From the NCBI RefSeq assembly GCF_048544455.1, contig NC_133538.1, positions 39,629,969 through 39,693,968 of the forward strand: a stretch of DNA of 64,000 bases. The letters run 5' to 3'. Both the position numbers and the translations under genes were made by a program. Source of the DNA: Silene latifolia. Lineage: Eukaryota; Streptophyta; Magnoliopsida; Caryophyllales; Caryophyllaceae. Numbering within the stretch: position 1 is the stretch's first letter; every line of letters begins with the position of its first letter. The notes under the pieces were generated by a model. The model was not told the origin of the DNA. It saw nothing but the letters and a program-made list of their open reading frames with translations, and ran no database searches. This document shows positions 21,780-33,880 of the stretch, piece by piece.

Positions 21780-22627
21780 AGATACCCAGATATGGAACTT
21801 AATACCCAGATATGCAACTCAAACTTTTAATGATCAAAACCATAATCCTAAATAATTTGAAAACAGACCCAATTCTGTGTAATTATTTTAAATCTTTTGT
21901 TCTAATGATTATGTTTTGATTTCTCTTAGGTTGTTTCAAATGGTAAGCAATCAGAGTATGCCTACACTTATTGAGATAAGTACAATTACTGTCATTTACA
22001 TTGAACAATTATTGAATTTCATTTTTTTTATAGCTGATGTAATATTCTGATTCACCCATACTAAGCATTTTTATTTGAATGCCTCATCTACAGCATAAAG
22101 AGAATTGGGACTATTGATGTTTTATTTGGGATATTTTCACCAAAGTTAAGTCACTAATTTTCATCTTTTTTATCTATTTTTGTTAAGTTTTTATTTGTAT
22201 ATATTATTCTTAATTGAAATATTTTGCCAAACTAAGTGTTCTGTTTTATTGAATTTTCAGGTTCTGCTTTACATTTATTTTGTTATGCTTGGATGATGGA
22301 TGAACACAGAAGCTGTATGTTTGAGAAATAATTTTCGAAGCATGGAAAGATAAGTATATAAAACTTCTTATGAATGCTTACTTGTTTCTTTCCCGTTGTA
22401 GTTCTTCCGCTTCTGTGTTGAGTTTGTGTTGTTTCCTTTTTCCATTGCTTAAACTATTGCACATCTAATGCCGTTATCTTCCCGAATCCTAGCTTCTTCT
22501 TTTATTTGTTATTCACTATTTGCTGATTTCTTTTTTATTGTACTATTAATTAAGAGGATTACTTGAGCTTTTCTCTGAAATCTTTAAGTAGTTTAGGAAA
22601 TTAGAATGATTGTGAAGTTGTGTTTTT

Positions 22628-22661
<34 letters not shown>

Positions 22662-23178
22662 TGGAAATAACCACTGTTAGTGGGGATATGCTAAAGTGGA
22701 AATAACCACTGTTAATAACTTCTTGTTAGTGGGATCATGTTAATAGAGGTAGTGGATAATTTCTTTTGGCGCTTTTATTTGAAATTTTGCCGGTGAAGAT
22801 TTTAAAGATATTTAAATTTCATTTTGCCAAAGTTTTTTGTTTATTGAATAATGTCATTTTTAACCCGCACTCCAATTTATTGTCACTTAATATTTTTGTC
22901 ATCTATTTTGGAAGACGACTGCCCTTATTTTGTCTTTGTTTCTGATTGTTTGTTTTTGGTCTCATTTTTTTGATATTGACTAACTCACCAGTTATTAGGA
23001 AAATAATTCAGAATTATACTTGTGTCGTCCTTCTTTGAAAACTGAAATTACAAATATAGTTCCGTGTAAAAAAATAGCCATTCATGAAAATTGAAAAATA
23101 ATATCCGAACTACTGCCGAATTACGTCAAACTAACTTGAAAGTTGAAAAACAATATCCAAACTAATGCTGAATTACGT
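21780..23178. other. Helitron spacer, AT-rich, with (AT)n
   Basis: No recognisable coding sequence. A dinucleotide run (AT)n lies at about 22630-22659. TGGAAATAACCACTGTTA occurs twice, at about 22663 and 22697. The stretch follows the 3' end of the RPA-like gene on the minus strand. Confidence 0.55.
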
Positions 23179-25246
23179 CTATAATAAAATATAATGCACT
23201 TTAATGCTTCTAATGCTATTCAATTCTAAGCTGATTTCCCTTTTTTTTGCTGATGCTTCGTCTTGCACATCTCCGTCCTTGTATGTCTCAAATAATATCC
23301 TCTTGCTTGACGGTGTCAACGACTCAGTGTTACTTCCAGTTTCATTTTCTGCATCCTGCATTTGTTTCTGTTTGCGTAAGTTTAAGTTCAAATAGTTCAT
23401 AATAATTTTTATTAATCGGCGTTTAATTACTATATTTGGATTGAATTTCATACCAGCAAATAATCTGATTGTGTCTCACTTGTGACAACACTTTCATGTA
23501 GACAATTGTTACATATGCTTTAAATAATGATTGTTTTAAATTAAGTAATTGCTAAGGAAAATCTGTTAAAGATAGTATAGAAGTGTTGTTTTACCTGTGT
23601 CATATTTAATGTTAAAATCTTTTCCACAGATTCATCGTTATGTATTCCCTTGACAGCACTATCATCCTGTAATGGTTCACAGATTTTTTACAATCGCTTA
23701 AAAGTGTGTATAATTAATTATTTCCGATTAATATTTGAAGGGATAATTATGTTTTACCTCTGCATTGCTGGCCGCTAAGACTTGATTCTCGTATTGAATT
23801 TTCTCCTGCACATATCATTTTAATATTTTAAGCTCGTTTAAGTAGATTGTATTTTCTAAATGCAAAAAATTTTAATTTCACTACCAAAAGACTGCCCATT
23901 GAGTCTGGTATTTCACTTTCGGCAGCACTCATTTCCTGGTTTTAAAATGCTAAATTGTTAGCTAAACGATTATTGATATTTGGTAAAATTTAATAAAGAA
24001 TTTAAATTACTTTATTACCTGTATCATTTTGTATTGTTCAGTCCATGCTTCTATATGTCTCACCTCATCACTGTAGTCCACAACCGTGTAGCACCTTGAG
24101 CTTAATTCCAGATTGTACCTTTTGTCAACTACTAACTTGAGTACGTACTTCTTTCGTAACATTGAAGTTAGTTCTTGTGGCACTCCTCGGACATTTCCTA
24201 CCTGTGTATATTTTATATTAAGAGAACTTTTGATGCTATAATTAAGATTATATGAAACAAAAAGTATTTGTGTAATGTAATTTAGTGGTCGTACCTGGTG
24301 TAGTTTGTCTAAACATTCCAAATGAGTCTTTGCAACCTTTTTTTTGATTTGTTTATCATACATGATTAAATTTGCTTTTGCTCCATTATCATCGCTAATT
24401 ATAAATTTCACCTTAAATCTGCATTTATAAATATGATTATGTTGTAAGATACATATGTATAAATAATGCTACCGTAGAATCAAAATACATGGGATTTTAC
24501 CTTGTTGCTCTATTTTCGCTGCCCTCTTCATGTGCTATACAATTTTCGTTTGAGCAGTACCATTTGCCATGTCTCTTCCCAACTGGACTTGTACACTTTT
24601 GGCATATATTACGGTACCATCCATAAGTGTCGTCTATTTCATTCAAGTATGCTACTGTCACATATTTGCCAGCCTGTTTTGTACATTTGAGTAAGTATTA
24701 AAAAACTAAAGAAACTAATTATAAAGATTAATATATTTTCGTGAATCATGTAAATGCTAACCAATTCAGTACACATGATTTCGTGTAGTGTCTTACAACT
24801 TTCATCCAATATTGTCTTGTTTTTGCTTTCAACAACTCCTTTACTTCTACCTGGCCTTGCTGATAATCTGCATTATTTGGCGTGTTAGATGAGGTAAACA
24901 CGTTTATGTGGTTTTTATGTTAAAAAAGAATATGTTTTTTTTCCATATGCCCACCTTGTCCTAATATAATGTGCCTCGGGTATTTCCGGATTAACATAAA
25001 TCTTGCTCACATCGTCTACAGTTGATAGACGTATGTGTCCTCCTATAATTCGAAAGAAATAAGTAAATATTTAGTGTGTATTTAAATTGAAGTAATCTGG
25101 AAAATGGTATTTATTTTAATGAACCGGGCATGAATCGTAGATGTTACCTTTTGTGACAATCCTTTCCACGCATTGCATAACAATAACTGGTTTCTCCGAC
25201 TTGTGGCAAAGATTTGTTGCTATATGTTCACCGTCTTTAGTGTATG
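23179..25246 (-). pseudogene. Helitron RPA-like gene, 3' half
   Basis: RPA70-like single-strand DNA-binding proteins are a common second gene of plant Helitrons. Exons on the minus strand: 25148-25246 (GEHIATNLCHKSEKPVIVM, start of the second OB fold); about 25040-24957 (STVDDVSKIYVNPEIPEAHY); one near 24870-24770; about 24676-24505 with CQKC and CSNENC zinc-ribbon cysteines after YVTVAYLNEID; 24415-24300 (FKVKFIISDDNGAKANLIMY); and one near 24210-24010 (GVPQELTSMLRKKYVLKLVV). GT/AG borders are visible at several. A low-complexity tail reaches about 23180. Most exons read cleanly; the main damage is the Gypsy insertion upstream. Confidence 0.85.
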
Positions 25247-25834
25247 TGTTCCGGGTGTAATTCCGGAGCAGGATTTGTTACCACGTAAGCTTGTAGAATG
25301 ATTACTTTGCTTGACTCTTCCTTTCGGCCTCTCCTGAAACAATGAACAAACTGAGGGCTCGGCTTGGTACCGAGCGAACTCACTCCGACGCTCAAGTCAG
25401 TAAACTTAAAGGGATTAAGTTGTGTGTTACTTGGCAAAGTATATTGTAGAGAGATAAGGAGTTTGTACAGTTAATTGTGGATTATTAGCTTGTTTTTTGG
25501 ATCCTTTCCTCAATGAGGGTTGAGGAGTATTTATAGACTTTCACCTTTTGTCACGTAGTGGCCAAGTGGCCAAGTGGCAGAGCAGGTGGAAAGACTGTTC
25601 TACCCTCGGCCGAGGGACCCATGGCAGACCGGCGGGCCCTGTTGACTCCATGCCGAGGGGTCTTGGATGTGAGTACGCGGATGTGTATCCCGGCTGGCTA
25701 GTTGCCTAGCCGAGACCCAGTGACAGCCGACCGGGCTGCGTCGGTTAGGCTGTCCCAAGGTGTTGACTTCTTGTGGATATCTTTGACCTTGCTCAATATG
25801 TTGACTCGGTCGGGTGCGAGAATATGCCCCATCA
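25247..25834 (-). repeat. 3' LTR of the Gypsy element
   Basis: 588 bp, starting TGTTCCGGGTGTAATTCCGG and ending ATATGCCCCATCA. It is nearly identical to 35285-35877. GC-rich CTCGGCCGAGG words near 25606 recur in the element body. Confidence 0.95.
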
Positions 25835-26290
25835 ATTTGCCTCCGGATAGTCTATGCCGTGGTATGGACCTTCGATGAGTGTTGAGCGTATTCTGCGCAA
25901 GTTAAAATTTCTTCCCGGCTTATTCTTCCTCGGCTTGGTTACTGTTCGGCCGTCATCAGTATCCCCCCCACATGGATGTGTAAAGGGCATCAAATGTGGA
26001 AAAGAAAATGGCGCTGGCCGAGACCGAGGTTGTGAGTGCCGTGTGCTTTTGATTGCCCCCACCGTCTTTGCCAAGCTCGTTTGAACAGCGGGCCGTTTGG
26101 CATGTAGATACCAAGGATCGTGTTGAAGAAGATACGTCGATTGGCATTCTGTCAAGGAACGTGTTGAAGAAGTTTTGTAACTGTTTGTCGATTGACATTC
26201 CATGGCTGCATGCTTGACACGTGGCTCGGCGTTGATTGGTTGACGCTTCATGGGCTTTGCCCTGATTGGTCCGTTTCATGGGCTTTGCTC

Positions 26291-26300
26291 TATAAATAGA
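26291..26300 (+). promoter_or_regulatory. TATA box of the antisense gene
   Basis: TATAAATAGA on the plus strand lies about 180 bp upstream of the first ATG (26474) of the antisense reading frame. It is followed by a CT-rich leader (TTCTTCTCTCTAGCC), as in plant promoters. It points away from gag-pol. Position and match are visible; promoter activity is inferred. Confidence 0.6.
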
Positions 26301-26473
26301 GCAATTAGCCCCTGATTTTGGCCGCCAAAAATTCACTTTCTCGAAAAAAATTTCTTCTCTCTAGCCTTCTTTGACGAAACTTCTCTCTAGTCTTCAAAGC
26401 GCTACTCGGCGTAACACTTTTTCAAGGTAAACAAACAAATTTTTCAACTTTTATTTGTTAAGTATTTGTTGTC

Positions 26474-28960
26474 ATGTCTTCTCGCGATCTTTGGACCTAG
26501 TATTTCCACAGGGGTTCCCCGTCGCGCCCGATGAAGAGGAGGCACTTTGGTTGTCACCCCGTTAACCGTTAGGGATCCCAGGCCGCTTTCTCCTGAGATT
26601 GATCCAAAAAATTTGGAGGATTTCGAGGATGATGATGATGATGATGATGGTGATGACGGTGATGATGAGGAAAGGGCTCATTCTGATGAGGAGAGGCCGC
26701 ATCTCTTGGATCACGGCGACGCCTGTAAGATCGGTCCTGATCGTGCCTGGACAAACAAGTTCGCCAGTTGTTCTGGTTCTGAATTTTTTGAACATCATTT
26801 CTCCTTCGGCAGGGAGTATAAGATTGTTATTCCTAAAGAGGGTCAGGCCGTCTGTTGCCCTCCCCGGGTTGTATCGGCGTATACATCGGACACCGGAGTA
26901 TGGGCTCCGATTTCCTCTGAATGAGTACGTTGTTGTCATTATTAAAGCCATGAACGTCGCCGTGGCCCAACTGCATCCGTTGGCCATCAGGACGATTGTT
27001 GGTTTTGTATGGTTGTGTCTTTTCAAAGGGGAGGTCCCAACGGTGAACCTCTTTCGCCGGCTTCACCACCTTCGAGAGAATGTCGTGGGTGGCACGGGGT
27101 GGTATAGCATACAGACTGAGCCGGGTTATATCACCGTCTCTAAGCTTACTTCTTGCAAGGACTGGAAGGGGCGGTGGGTATACGTCGAGGTTCCGGAGGA
27201 TTATCCACTGCCCCGGTCCTTCCAACACCGTGTCAATTTGCGGTGTGAGAGTCGGGGGGAGCGTGAGAAATATGTTTCCCGGAATAAGCTTAAGATGGAC
27301 GCCTCGAAGGTCCATCTCAATGAGGACGAAAGGCGGGCAATGAAGCTATTTGAGGCTGAGAAGGATGGGACGCCGAAGGGATGGATGCCCCACGCAGATC
27401 ATTCTTCGGATGAGTCTCTGCCATGTCGGCCTAATACCGGCCCTCGAACAGGGTGAGTGGGGTCGGTGTGAGGCCCATCTCGCTTAATGTTTCGTTTTTG
27501 AACTTTGATTTATTTCTTTTACTTAACTCTTGCTTCGTTTCCTTTGCAGACGCTTTGGCCCGAATCGTCTGACGTCCTCGAGAGGTTGGGACTTGACAAG
27601 AACAAGAGAGTTGTTGAGTTGCATCCTAAGGCCGCGGCACGTGATCGCAGAACACCGCCCCAACCAAACTCATGGATCGCCAGCTGAAGGTTTTGGATGC
27701 GGGGGCGGCTCGGGAAGATCGCCGAGAACGTGCCGCGCCGAAAGCCAAGTGCAATGTCTACGGCGCGACGACGCGTCAACTTCGATTCAACCTTCAATCC
27801 CCGCAGTCCAAAAGGAGAAGGTGGTGGTCGTTGTTGATGTCGAACAGGAGGTCACCGTTGCGGAGGAATCTCCTCTTTTACGTAAGAGAAAAGAGACAGG
27901 CTTCTGCTCACGCTGCTACTGCATCGCTACCGAGGCCGCAAATAAATGGGTCCTCCAACCAAGAAGGCCAAGCCTGGTACAGATCTAACCCGTGGCTCGG
28001 TTTAGCCGGGTTCATTAGGCGTTCCTGATGACAGGCTCTCTGGTATGTCAATAAATGTTGACATGGATGCTTTGTCCGAATTTTTGTAGATCAACCGCCG
28101 CCATGTCTACCAGTCCCTCCGAATGGCTATTAGAGAAGCGGCTGTGCGGACGAGTGATAAGAATGTCGCCGTCGTCTCCTCCTCCCCGAAGCCTTCCCCG
28201 CCCCATTAGGAAGATGTCTTTGGCGAAGTGGTGGCGACGTGGGCGGTGCTCACATTATGGAGCAAGAAAAGGTCATGGCTGAAGCTGCTCCTGCGCTTGA
28301 ACGACTTAGGCTTGAGCTTGATGCTTCTAATCAAGAGGCCGAGAAGGCGAAGAAGGACTTTCGGGCCGCGAAAATGATTTCCTCGGCCGAGCGAAAGCTC
28401 GGGAGGATCTTGAGAAGGCGGTCCTAGCCGAGAGGGCCAAGGTTGAGGTCGGAGGCCGACGCCGCTAAGTCTGCGGGAGGAGCGGGACAAGCTTCAACCT
28501 CGCTTTCGACTTTCTTTAAGAAGAGGGAAGAATGGAAGTCTCTATATTTGGCTCAGTCGAAGGCACACAGGAACACAAGGTCAATCCTCGCCCAGAGGGA
28601 GGAGGACATTGAGACGCTCCAAACTGACGTCATCCCTAACATGTGCGCCCAATATCGGGACCAGGCCGAAGAAGCTACCAGGGAAGTAATCAGAGAGCTC
28701 TTTCCTGACGGCTCCTTCCCGTGGCAAAAATTTGACCAGCTGCTTGATGATAAGGCGGGCTGAGCAAAAAGTCATGAGGAGGCGAGGGCGAAGAAAGCCG
28801 CCGAGGAGGTCACGAAGAAGGCGGCCCATGCTGAAAAGGTGAAGGCGGCCAGGGAGGAAGCTGAGAGGGCAAAGGCAGCTGAAGCTGCCAAGTCGGCTTC
28901 TGGGTCGCCCACTGATGGTGATGCCGTTACTGCTGCTGATGGCGAGCATAAACAGGCATA
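26474..28960 (+). pseudogene. Antisense gene of the Gypsy element (coiled-coil protein)
   Basis: This gene runs opposite to gag-pol, with its own TATA box. The first exon starts at about 26474, has an early stop, then an Asp-rich stretch (26628-26670). It contains FPLNEYVVVIIKAMNVAVAQ, TIVGFVWLCLFKGEVPTV and CKDWKGRWVYVEVPEDYPL, resembling the plant transposon-protein domain seen in antisense genes of Tat elements. A frameshift lies near 26850-26880. An intron fits 27453-27549 (GT at 27453, TTTGCAG at its end). Downstream frames (27672-28028, 28239-28427, 28443-28763 and to 28960) are broken by shifts but share an Ala/Glu/Lys-rich coiled-coil character (AKKAAEEVTKKAAHAEKVKA). Function unknown. 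Confidence 0.75.
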
Positions 28961-29209
28961 GGGAGACGGGCGGTCGTCACCAGATTCACCCGACATCTCG
29001 GATAGCTTCAAATTGCTCGGGGCCAACTATTGAGCCTTTCCTCCCTGCCATCTTTTGGCACTTAATGTCTTATGTCTGTAACCTTTTGCTGTTCCTTCTC
29101 TTTTTGTAAACTCTTGGTAGGTTGTGTTTAGGCTATCCCAATGGGGACGGCCGTCGACTTCTTTCTTGTATTACCTGTAAATACTTTAATAAGAGTTTGT
29201 TTATTTTGC
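28961..29209. other. 3' flank of the antisense gene
   Basis: It follows the last coding frame, which ends KQA and a stop at about 28960. A TTTTGTAAACTC stretch near 29100 and an AATAAG word near 29190 could belong to its polyadenylation region. Nothing else is seen. Confidence 0.35.
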
Positions 29210-29775
29210 CTCCGGCTTGGCCGAGGTCTTTATCTCATTTTCTTCTGAGTTGTCTTCTTTCGTTATTAATTGAGCGCTTTTTCCCGTTTCTGCCTTCGGC
29301 TTGGCCGAGGCAGTTAGAATGCGTATCTCAACTGTACTTAACGTTTTTAAACATGTTGGCGTGTCGGTCGCTTCCTCCACCGCCCCAGGCGGTCAGATTT
29401 GCGTTTCCCAACCGCCGTTGTGAACATGTTAGCGTATCGGTCGTTGTGTCCCCGTCACTCTCGGTCTGGCCGAGGTAATCGGGGTTACGGCGTGACAGCG
29501 TTCGTATCTGTAGACGTGTTGATCGCGTCCTCTTTCACTCTCGGCCTGGCCGAGGCGTCCGACTTGCGTTTCTCAACCGTACTTATACGTTCCTAAGCAT
29601 GTTGGTCGTTGTGGCGAGTAACAACTGCTGTGGGCAAGTCGCGTTTCCCTCGTCACTCCCGGCTTTGGCCGAGGCAACCGAGTTTACGTTTTGACTGCTT
29701 TCCGTCTCAACAGTGCTTATACGCTTTTGTACTTCGGGAGTGACTGCCTGGCTTTGGCCGCGACGTCTACTTTGG
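29210..29775. repeat. Diverged tandem repeats with a GGCCGAGG core
   Basis: Six units, roughly 85-115 bp each (one longer), carry the core CGGCYTGGCCGAGG near 29213, 29302, 29461, 29543, 29660 and 29750. Between cores the words CGTTTCTCAACCGTACTTAT and ACATGTTGGCGTRTCGGTCG recur. The array lies between the antisense gene and the integrase end, where Retand-type elements have an amplified tandem repeat. Confidence 0.7.
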
Positions 29776-29975
29776 TAGGACTATAGAGGGGGATTTTTCA
29801 TTTTGATGGAAAACTTGGAACACTTTTCATTAGATATAATCATGCGTTGTGGTGCCCACAACGGTCTTGGACACCTCTGCCGCTATATGAAGTATTTTCT
29901 AAGGTTGTCGGTGTTCCAGTGGCTCATTAGAGGCACATCCTCCATGTCTGTCAGCCGGTATGTACCCGGCCTCAT

Positions 29976-30830
29976 TTATTCAACCACTTTGTAGGGTCCT
30001 TCCCAGTTGGCCGTCATCTTGCCATGGATGTTTCCTTTGTTGGTGGCGGCCGACTTTCTTAGGACTAGATCTCCTACTCTTAAGTCCCTTTTGGGGACCC
30101 TTCGGTTGTAGGCTCTTCTCATTCTGTTTTGGTAAACGGCTAAGTTGAGCCATGCCGTGTCTCGACTTTCTTCGACCAGGTCTAGGGAGGCTCTCAGGCC
30201 TTCCTCATTTTCGACTGGGTTAAAGGTTTGCGTTTTGAATGTCGGCACCGATGCTTCAATTGATAGGACGACTTCAGACCCATAGACAAGGTGGAATGGA
30301 CTGTATCCCGTTGCTTCTTTCTCCGTGGTTCTAAGGGACCACAGGACGCCGGGTAGTTCATCAGCCCACCTTCCCTTTAGATCTTCAACCTTCTTTTTCA
30401 GCCCGTTTAGGATTGTTTTATTAGCTGCCTCCGCTTGCCCGTTGCTCTGAGGGTGGCAGAAGGAGGAGTATGCAAACTTGATACCGAGTTCTTCTAGCCA
30501 GTTCATCACCGTGTCACTCCAAAACTCTCGGCCGTGGTCAAATACCATGACTTGGGGTAACCCAAAACGAGTTATGACGTTCTCCCAAATCACCTTTCTT
30601 ACGGTCGTCGTGGTCTTGGCAGTCTCATGCGCAAATCGACCCATTTGGTGAAGTAGTCAACGGCGACGATCAAGTACTTCCTTCCTCCGGAGGCCGTCGG
30701 AAATGGCCCTAATAAATCCATCCCCCACTGTGCAAATGGTAGGGGGCTAATCGCTTCAAGTCTCGGGAAGGTGCATGTATCACCGGAGCATGCATCCACA
30801 ATTCTTGCACTTCTTGGTCTTAGTTCGAAT
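29976..30830 (-). pseudogene. Gypsy integrase
   Basis: The frame at 29976-30644 and the overlapping one at 30599-30799 hold the integrase, which inserts element DNA into the genome. QWGMDLLGPFP carries the first Asp and AVDYFTKWV follows. VMVFDHGREFWSD has the second Asp. HPQSNGQAEAANKTI carries the Glu. ATGYSPFHLVYGSEVVL and MTANWEGPYKVVE are the C-terminal part. A frameshift at about 30620-30640, after FTKWV, separates the first Asp from the rest. A CKNC pair just upstream, near 30805, ends the zinc-binding HHCC region. Confidence 0.93.
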
Positions 30831-31590
30831 CTTCAAGCATGGTAGGCCGTATAGCCGGCTCGGAGAGCTTTGTGGGCTAGCGTTCTTGCCCCCATATGAT
30901 GTCCACAAATGCCTTCGTGAATCTCTGTCAGTATGAGTTCCGCGTCGGCTGGGCCGACACATTTCAAAAGTGGTCTTATCACAGTCCTTCTGTATAGTTC
31001 TCCTTCGAACACCAAGTATCTTGCGGCGATCCTCTTTATCTTCTGAGAGAGACTGCGGTCCTCCGGTAACTCTTTTGTTAGTTTGTATTTCATTATCGGA
31101 GTCATCCACGTTGTCTCGGCTTCTATGTCGCCCACCATGCCGATGGTCTCAGTGATGCTTTTAGCATTCCTGATATCCACCAGCACGGTTCGGCTGACAT
31201 TCTTGATGGTTGAACTGGCCAGTTTTGAGAGAGCCTCATACTCTCCTCTGATTTGGTTAGTCACCAATAGTGAGTCTGTCTTTAACACAATGTGTTCCGC
31301 CCCGGCAGCTCTAGCTAGCTCGACTCCAGTTATCACCGTCTCGTATTCGGATTCGTTGTTTGAGGCCGAGAAGGTAAATTTCAAGGCATACTCAAACTCG
31401 TCCCCGTTTGGGCTGATGATAAGGATGCCGGCTCCGAGCTGTTTGCCGAGAGGACCCGTCGGTATATACTTCCCATACGCCGGCCGGGATTCTTCTTGGT
31501 ATGTGCACTCGGCCAGAAGTCTGCAAGTGCCTGCCCTTTTATCGAGGGCCTCGGCTTTATTGAATGCCGGCGGATAGCTCTACCGCCCAT
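30831..31590 (-). pseudogene. Gypsy RNase H and integrase zinc-binding region
   Basis: FSASNNESEYETVITGVEL has the RNase H Glu and LKTDSLLVTNQIRGEYEA the Asp. This spacing is typical of the RNase H found after reverse transcriptase in Tat elements. About residues 100-170 bear the connection, and EIHEGICGHHMGARTLAHKA begins the HHCC zinc finger of integrase. An upstream piece at 31381-31590, in another frame, covers the start of the domain. The 183-codon main frame itself is uninterrupted. Confidence 0.9.
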
Positions 31591-31599
31591 TTGATGAGC

Positions 31600-32860
31600 C
31601 TGCCGGATTGTTCAAATTTTTCCAATGTTTTCTCAATGGTTGGTCGGTTAAGACCGTCACGGATGCGCGTCGAAGTAAGGTTTCGGTTTCCTTGCGGCAA
31701 CGACGACAAAAAGGCCGCTTTTTCAATCGGTGGGTAATTTCTCTCGGCGGGTAGCAGTGTATGGTGACAAAGTAGATTGGGTGTTGCTTGCTTGTCTTCT
31801 TCTCTCGATGATTACGATCGACCGTGGGCCGAGGTAATCGCTATGTATAGATATAGCGTCTCCCCAAAGATCGGCCTGGATAGGGTCGGGAGAGTTTGAA
31901 GATGAGCTTTCGGTTGCCCTGAAAGTCGTGCTCTATTCCTCCCCCACCAAGTCTTTATTCCCCTTCAACACTTTGAAGAATGGGGTGCTTTTGTCGGTTG
32001 ACCGAGAGATGAAATGGGCGAGAGCCGCCATCCTCCCGGCCAACATCATAACCTCTTTTCGATTCCTCGGCTCCGTAGGTCCAAAGATTGCTTGGACTTT
32101 CTCTCGGATTGGCATCAATTCCCCCCGGCGCCGACAAAGTACGCCGAGGAACTTACCTGCCCGGACACCGAAGTTGCATTTCATTGGGTTAAGTTTCATC
32201 TTGTATTTCCTTAGTGAACAAAATGTTTCGCTCAAGTCGGCCAAGTGCTCGCTTTTGTCGACTTGCTTTTTACAATAGCATCGTCGACGTAAGCCTCGAT
32301 GTTTCGCCCTTTTGATCTTGAAACACTTTGTCCACCAGCCTAGTGTAAGTTGCGCCAGCGTTTTTCAAACCGAACGGCATCATTTTATACATGTATGTGC
32401 CGTGTATGGTGATGAATGCGCACTTAGGCATGTCTTCTTCGGCCATGAATACCGATGGTACCCGAGAGAAGGCGTCGAGCGTGCTCGATAGTGTAGCCTG
32501 CCGTTGCGTCTATTAAACTATCTATTCGAGGCAAGGGATAGCAATCTTTAGGGCATGCTTTATTAAGATTTGTCAAATCAACACACATCCTCCACCCCCC
32601 TGATGACTTCTTCACCATTACAACATTTGCTAGCCACTCAGGGTAAGTACAAGGCATGATAAAGCCCGCCTCTAATAGTTTATCTACCTCGGCCTTGATG
32701 GCGTCATCCTTTTCGGCCGAGGAGTTCCTCATCTTCGCTTGACAGGGGCGAGCGTTGGAGAGTACGTTCAGCTTGTGAACGATCACCTCTCGGCTCACGC
32801 CTGGCATCTCGGCGGCCGAGTACGCGAAGACGTCTTTGTTCTTTCTCATCGCCTAGGAGG
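31600..32860 (-). pseudogene. Gypsy reverse transcriptase (broken)
   Basis: The segment at 32424-32849 contains DVFAYSAAEMPGVSREV, KLLEAGFIMPCTYPEWLANV, KKSSGGWRMCVDLTNLNKAC and PKDCYPLPRIDSLID, the fingers and palm start of a Gypsy enzyme. A frameshift follows. The catalytic motif YVDDAIVKS is readable near 32265-32300. The next open part (31933-32244) contains TFCSLRKYKMKLNPMKCNFG and GKFLGVLCRRRGE. From 31600 to 31930 the connection domain is visible only in short, broken frames. Confidence 0.9.
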
Positions 32861-32967
32861 TCGGCTCAAACTTTGGCTCCAGGCCGACACCGACGCTACG
32901 GTGCATCCTGGGTCAATTTCCACTTGCTCGGTCTCGGCTCCCTCGACCATGCCGACGTTGTTGGTGC

Positions 32968-33880
32968 TCATCGGATCACCCTTCCGTCGTAAGGATGGGT
33001 TCTTCCCCTTCTCCGATTTCTTCGCCACTTTGAGGGATTGCATGTTACACCCTCCGCGATATTTTGGACATTGATAATTTCGTCTCTCTCGTCCTTTGAG
33101 ACGAGCTTTTGGCTCCCCCGGTCCGAGACATACATCGTGTCGGGGCCCTGATGGACATTACAAAGATCGGCCTCGCTCAAAGTAACCCGGCCTATCAGAA
33201 CATTGTAGGCGGACGAACCATCAATGACCACGAACTCAGATAAAACGTTCTTGGCCGCATCCTCCTTGCCGAACATCACCGTGCAACCCGATTGACCCCG
33301 GGGGTACCACGCCGGCCCCGCAGAGAAGCCGTACAGTGGGTTGGTGCGGGACTCGGTCCTCAATCTTCAGACCGAGGTTGAGGAAGCATTCCCTGAACAT
33401 GATGTTTGTGTAGGCGCCCGTATCAATTAGGCACCTCTTAACCAAGTGGTTGGATATGTCCGGTGGACTACCGGTGGGTCATTTGTGCGGGGCTACGACT
33501 CCTTCGTAGTCTTTCTTTCCGATGGTTATATCGGGGACGGTGGAAGCCGGGATCGCTGTGGTGGGCACAAAGTTGATGGCTTGGTAAAGCTCATTTAGGT
33601 GCCGTTTGTGCCCATTAGTCGATCCTCCGTTCTCGTTTCCTCCGATAACCACCGGATCACTCCCATCCTCCGGAATATCGATTTCTGTTCGCCCCGTCGG
33701 AGCTCGTTTCCGGGGCCCCGCTACGTACTTGCCGAGGGCCCCCTTCCGGATCGACTCCTCGATGGCGTTCTTGGATGTCGACGATCGTCGGTCTTATGGC
33801 CGGGCTGGCCGTGGTAATCGCAAATTTGGTTTGCGTCGCCCTCCGCCCTCGTCTTGGGGGGTCTTGCCCACTTCTGCCCT
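32968..33880 (-). pseudogene. Gypsy protease region (broken)
   Basis: CLIDTGAYTNIMFRECFLNLG (33236-33445), read as two adjoining parts, contains the aspartic protease DTG. After a frame change near 33340, SEFVVIDGSSAYNVLIGR (32968-33363) is the C-terminal protease segment. The stretch up to 33880 is the gag-protease link in broken frames. The catalytic triad itself is intact. Confidence 0.85.

Noticed and set aside
25832-26336. Minus-strand frames of 139 and 126 codons next to the Gypsy 3' LTR
   Set aside because: They lie between the antisense gene's promoter region and the LTR, overlap each other and resemble no retroelement protein.
26562-27315. Minus-strand frames of 154 and 160 codons
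   Set aside because: They are shadows of the better supported plus-strand antisense gene; the His-rich run is just the Asp repeat read backwards.
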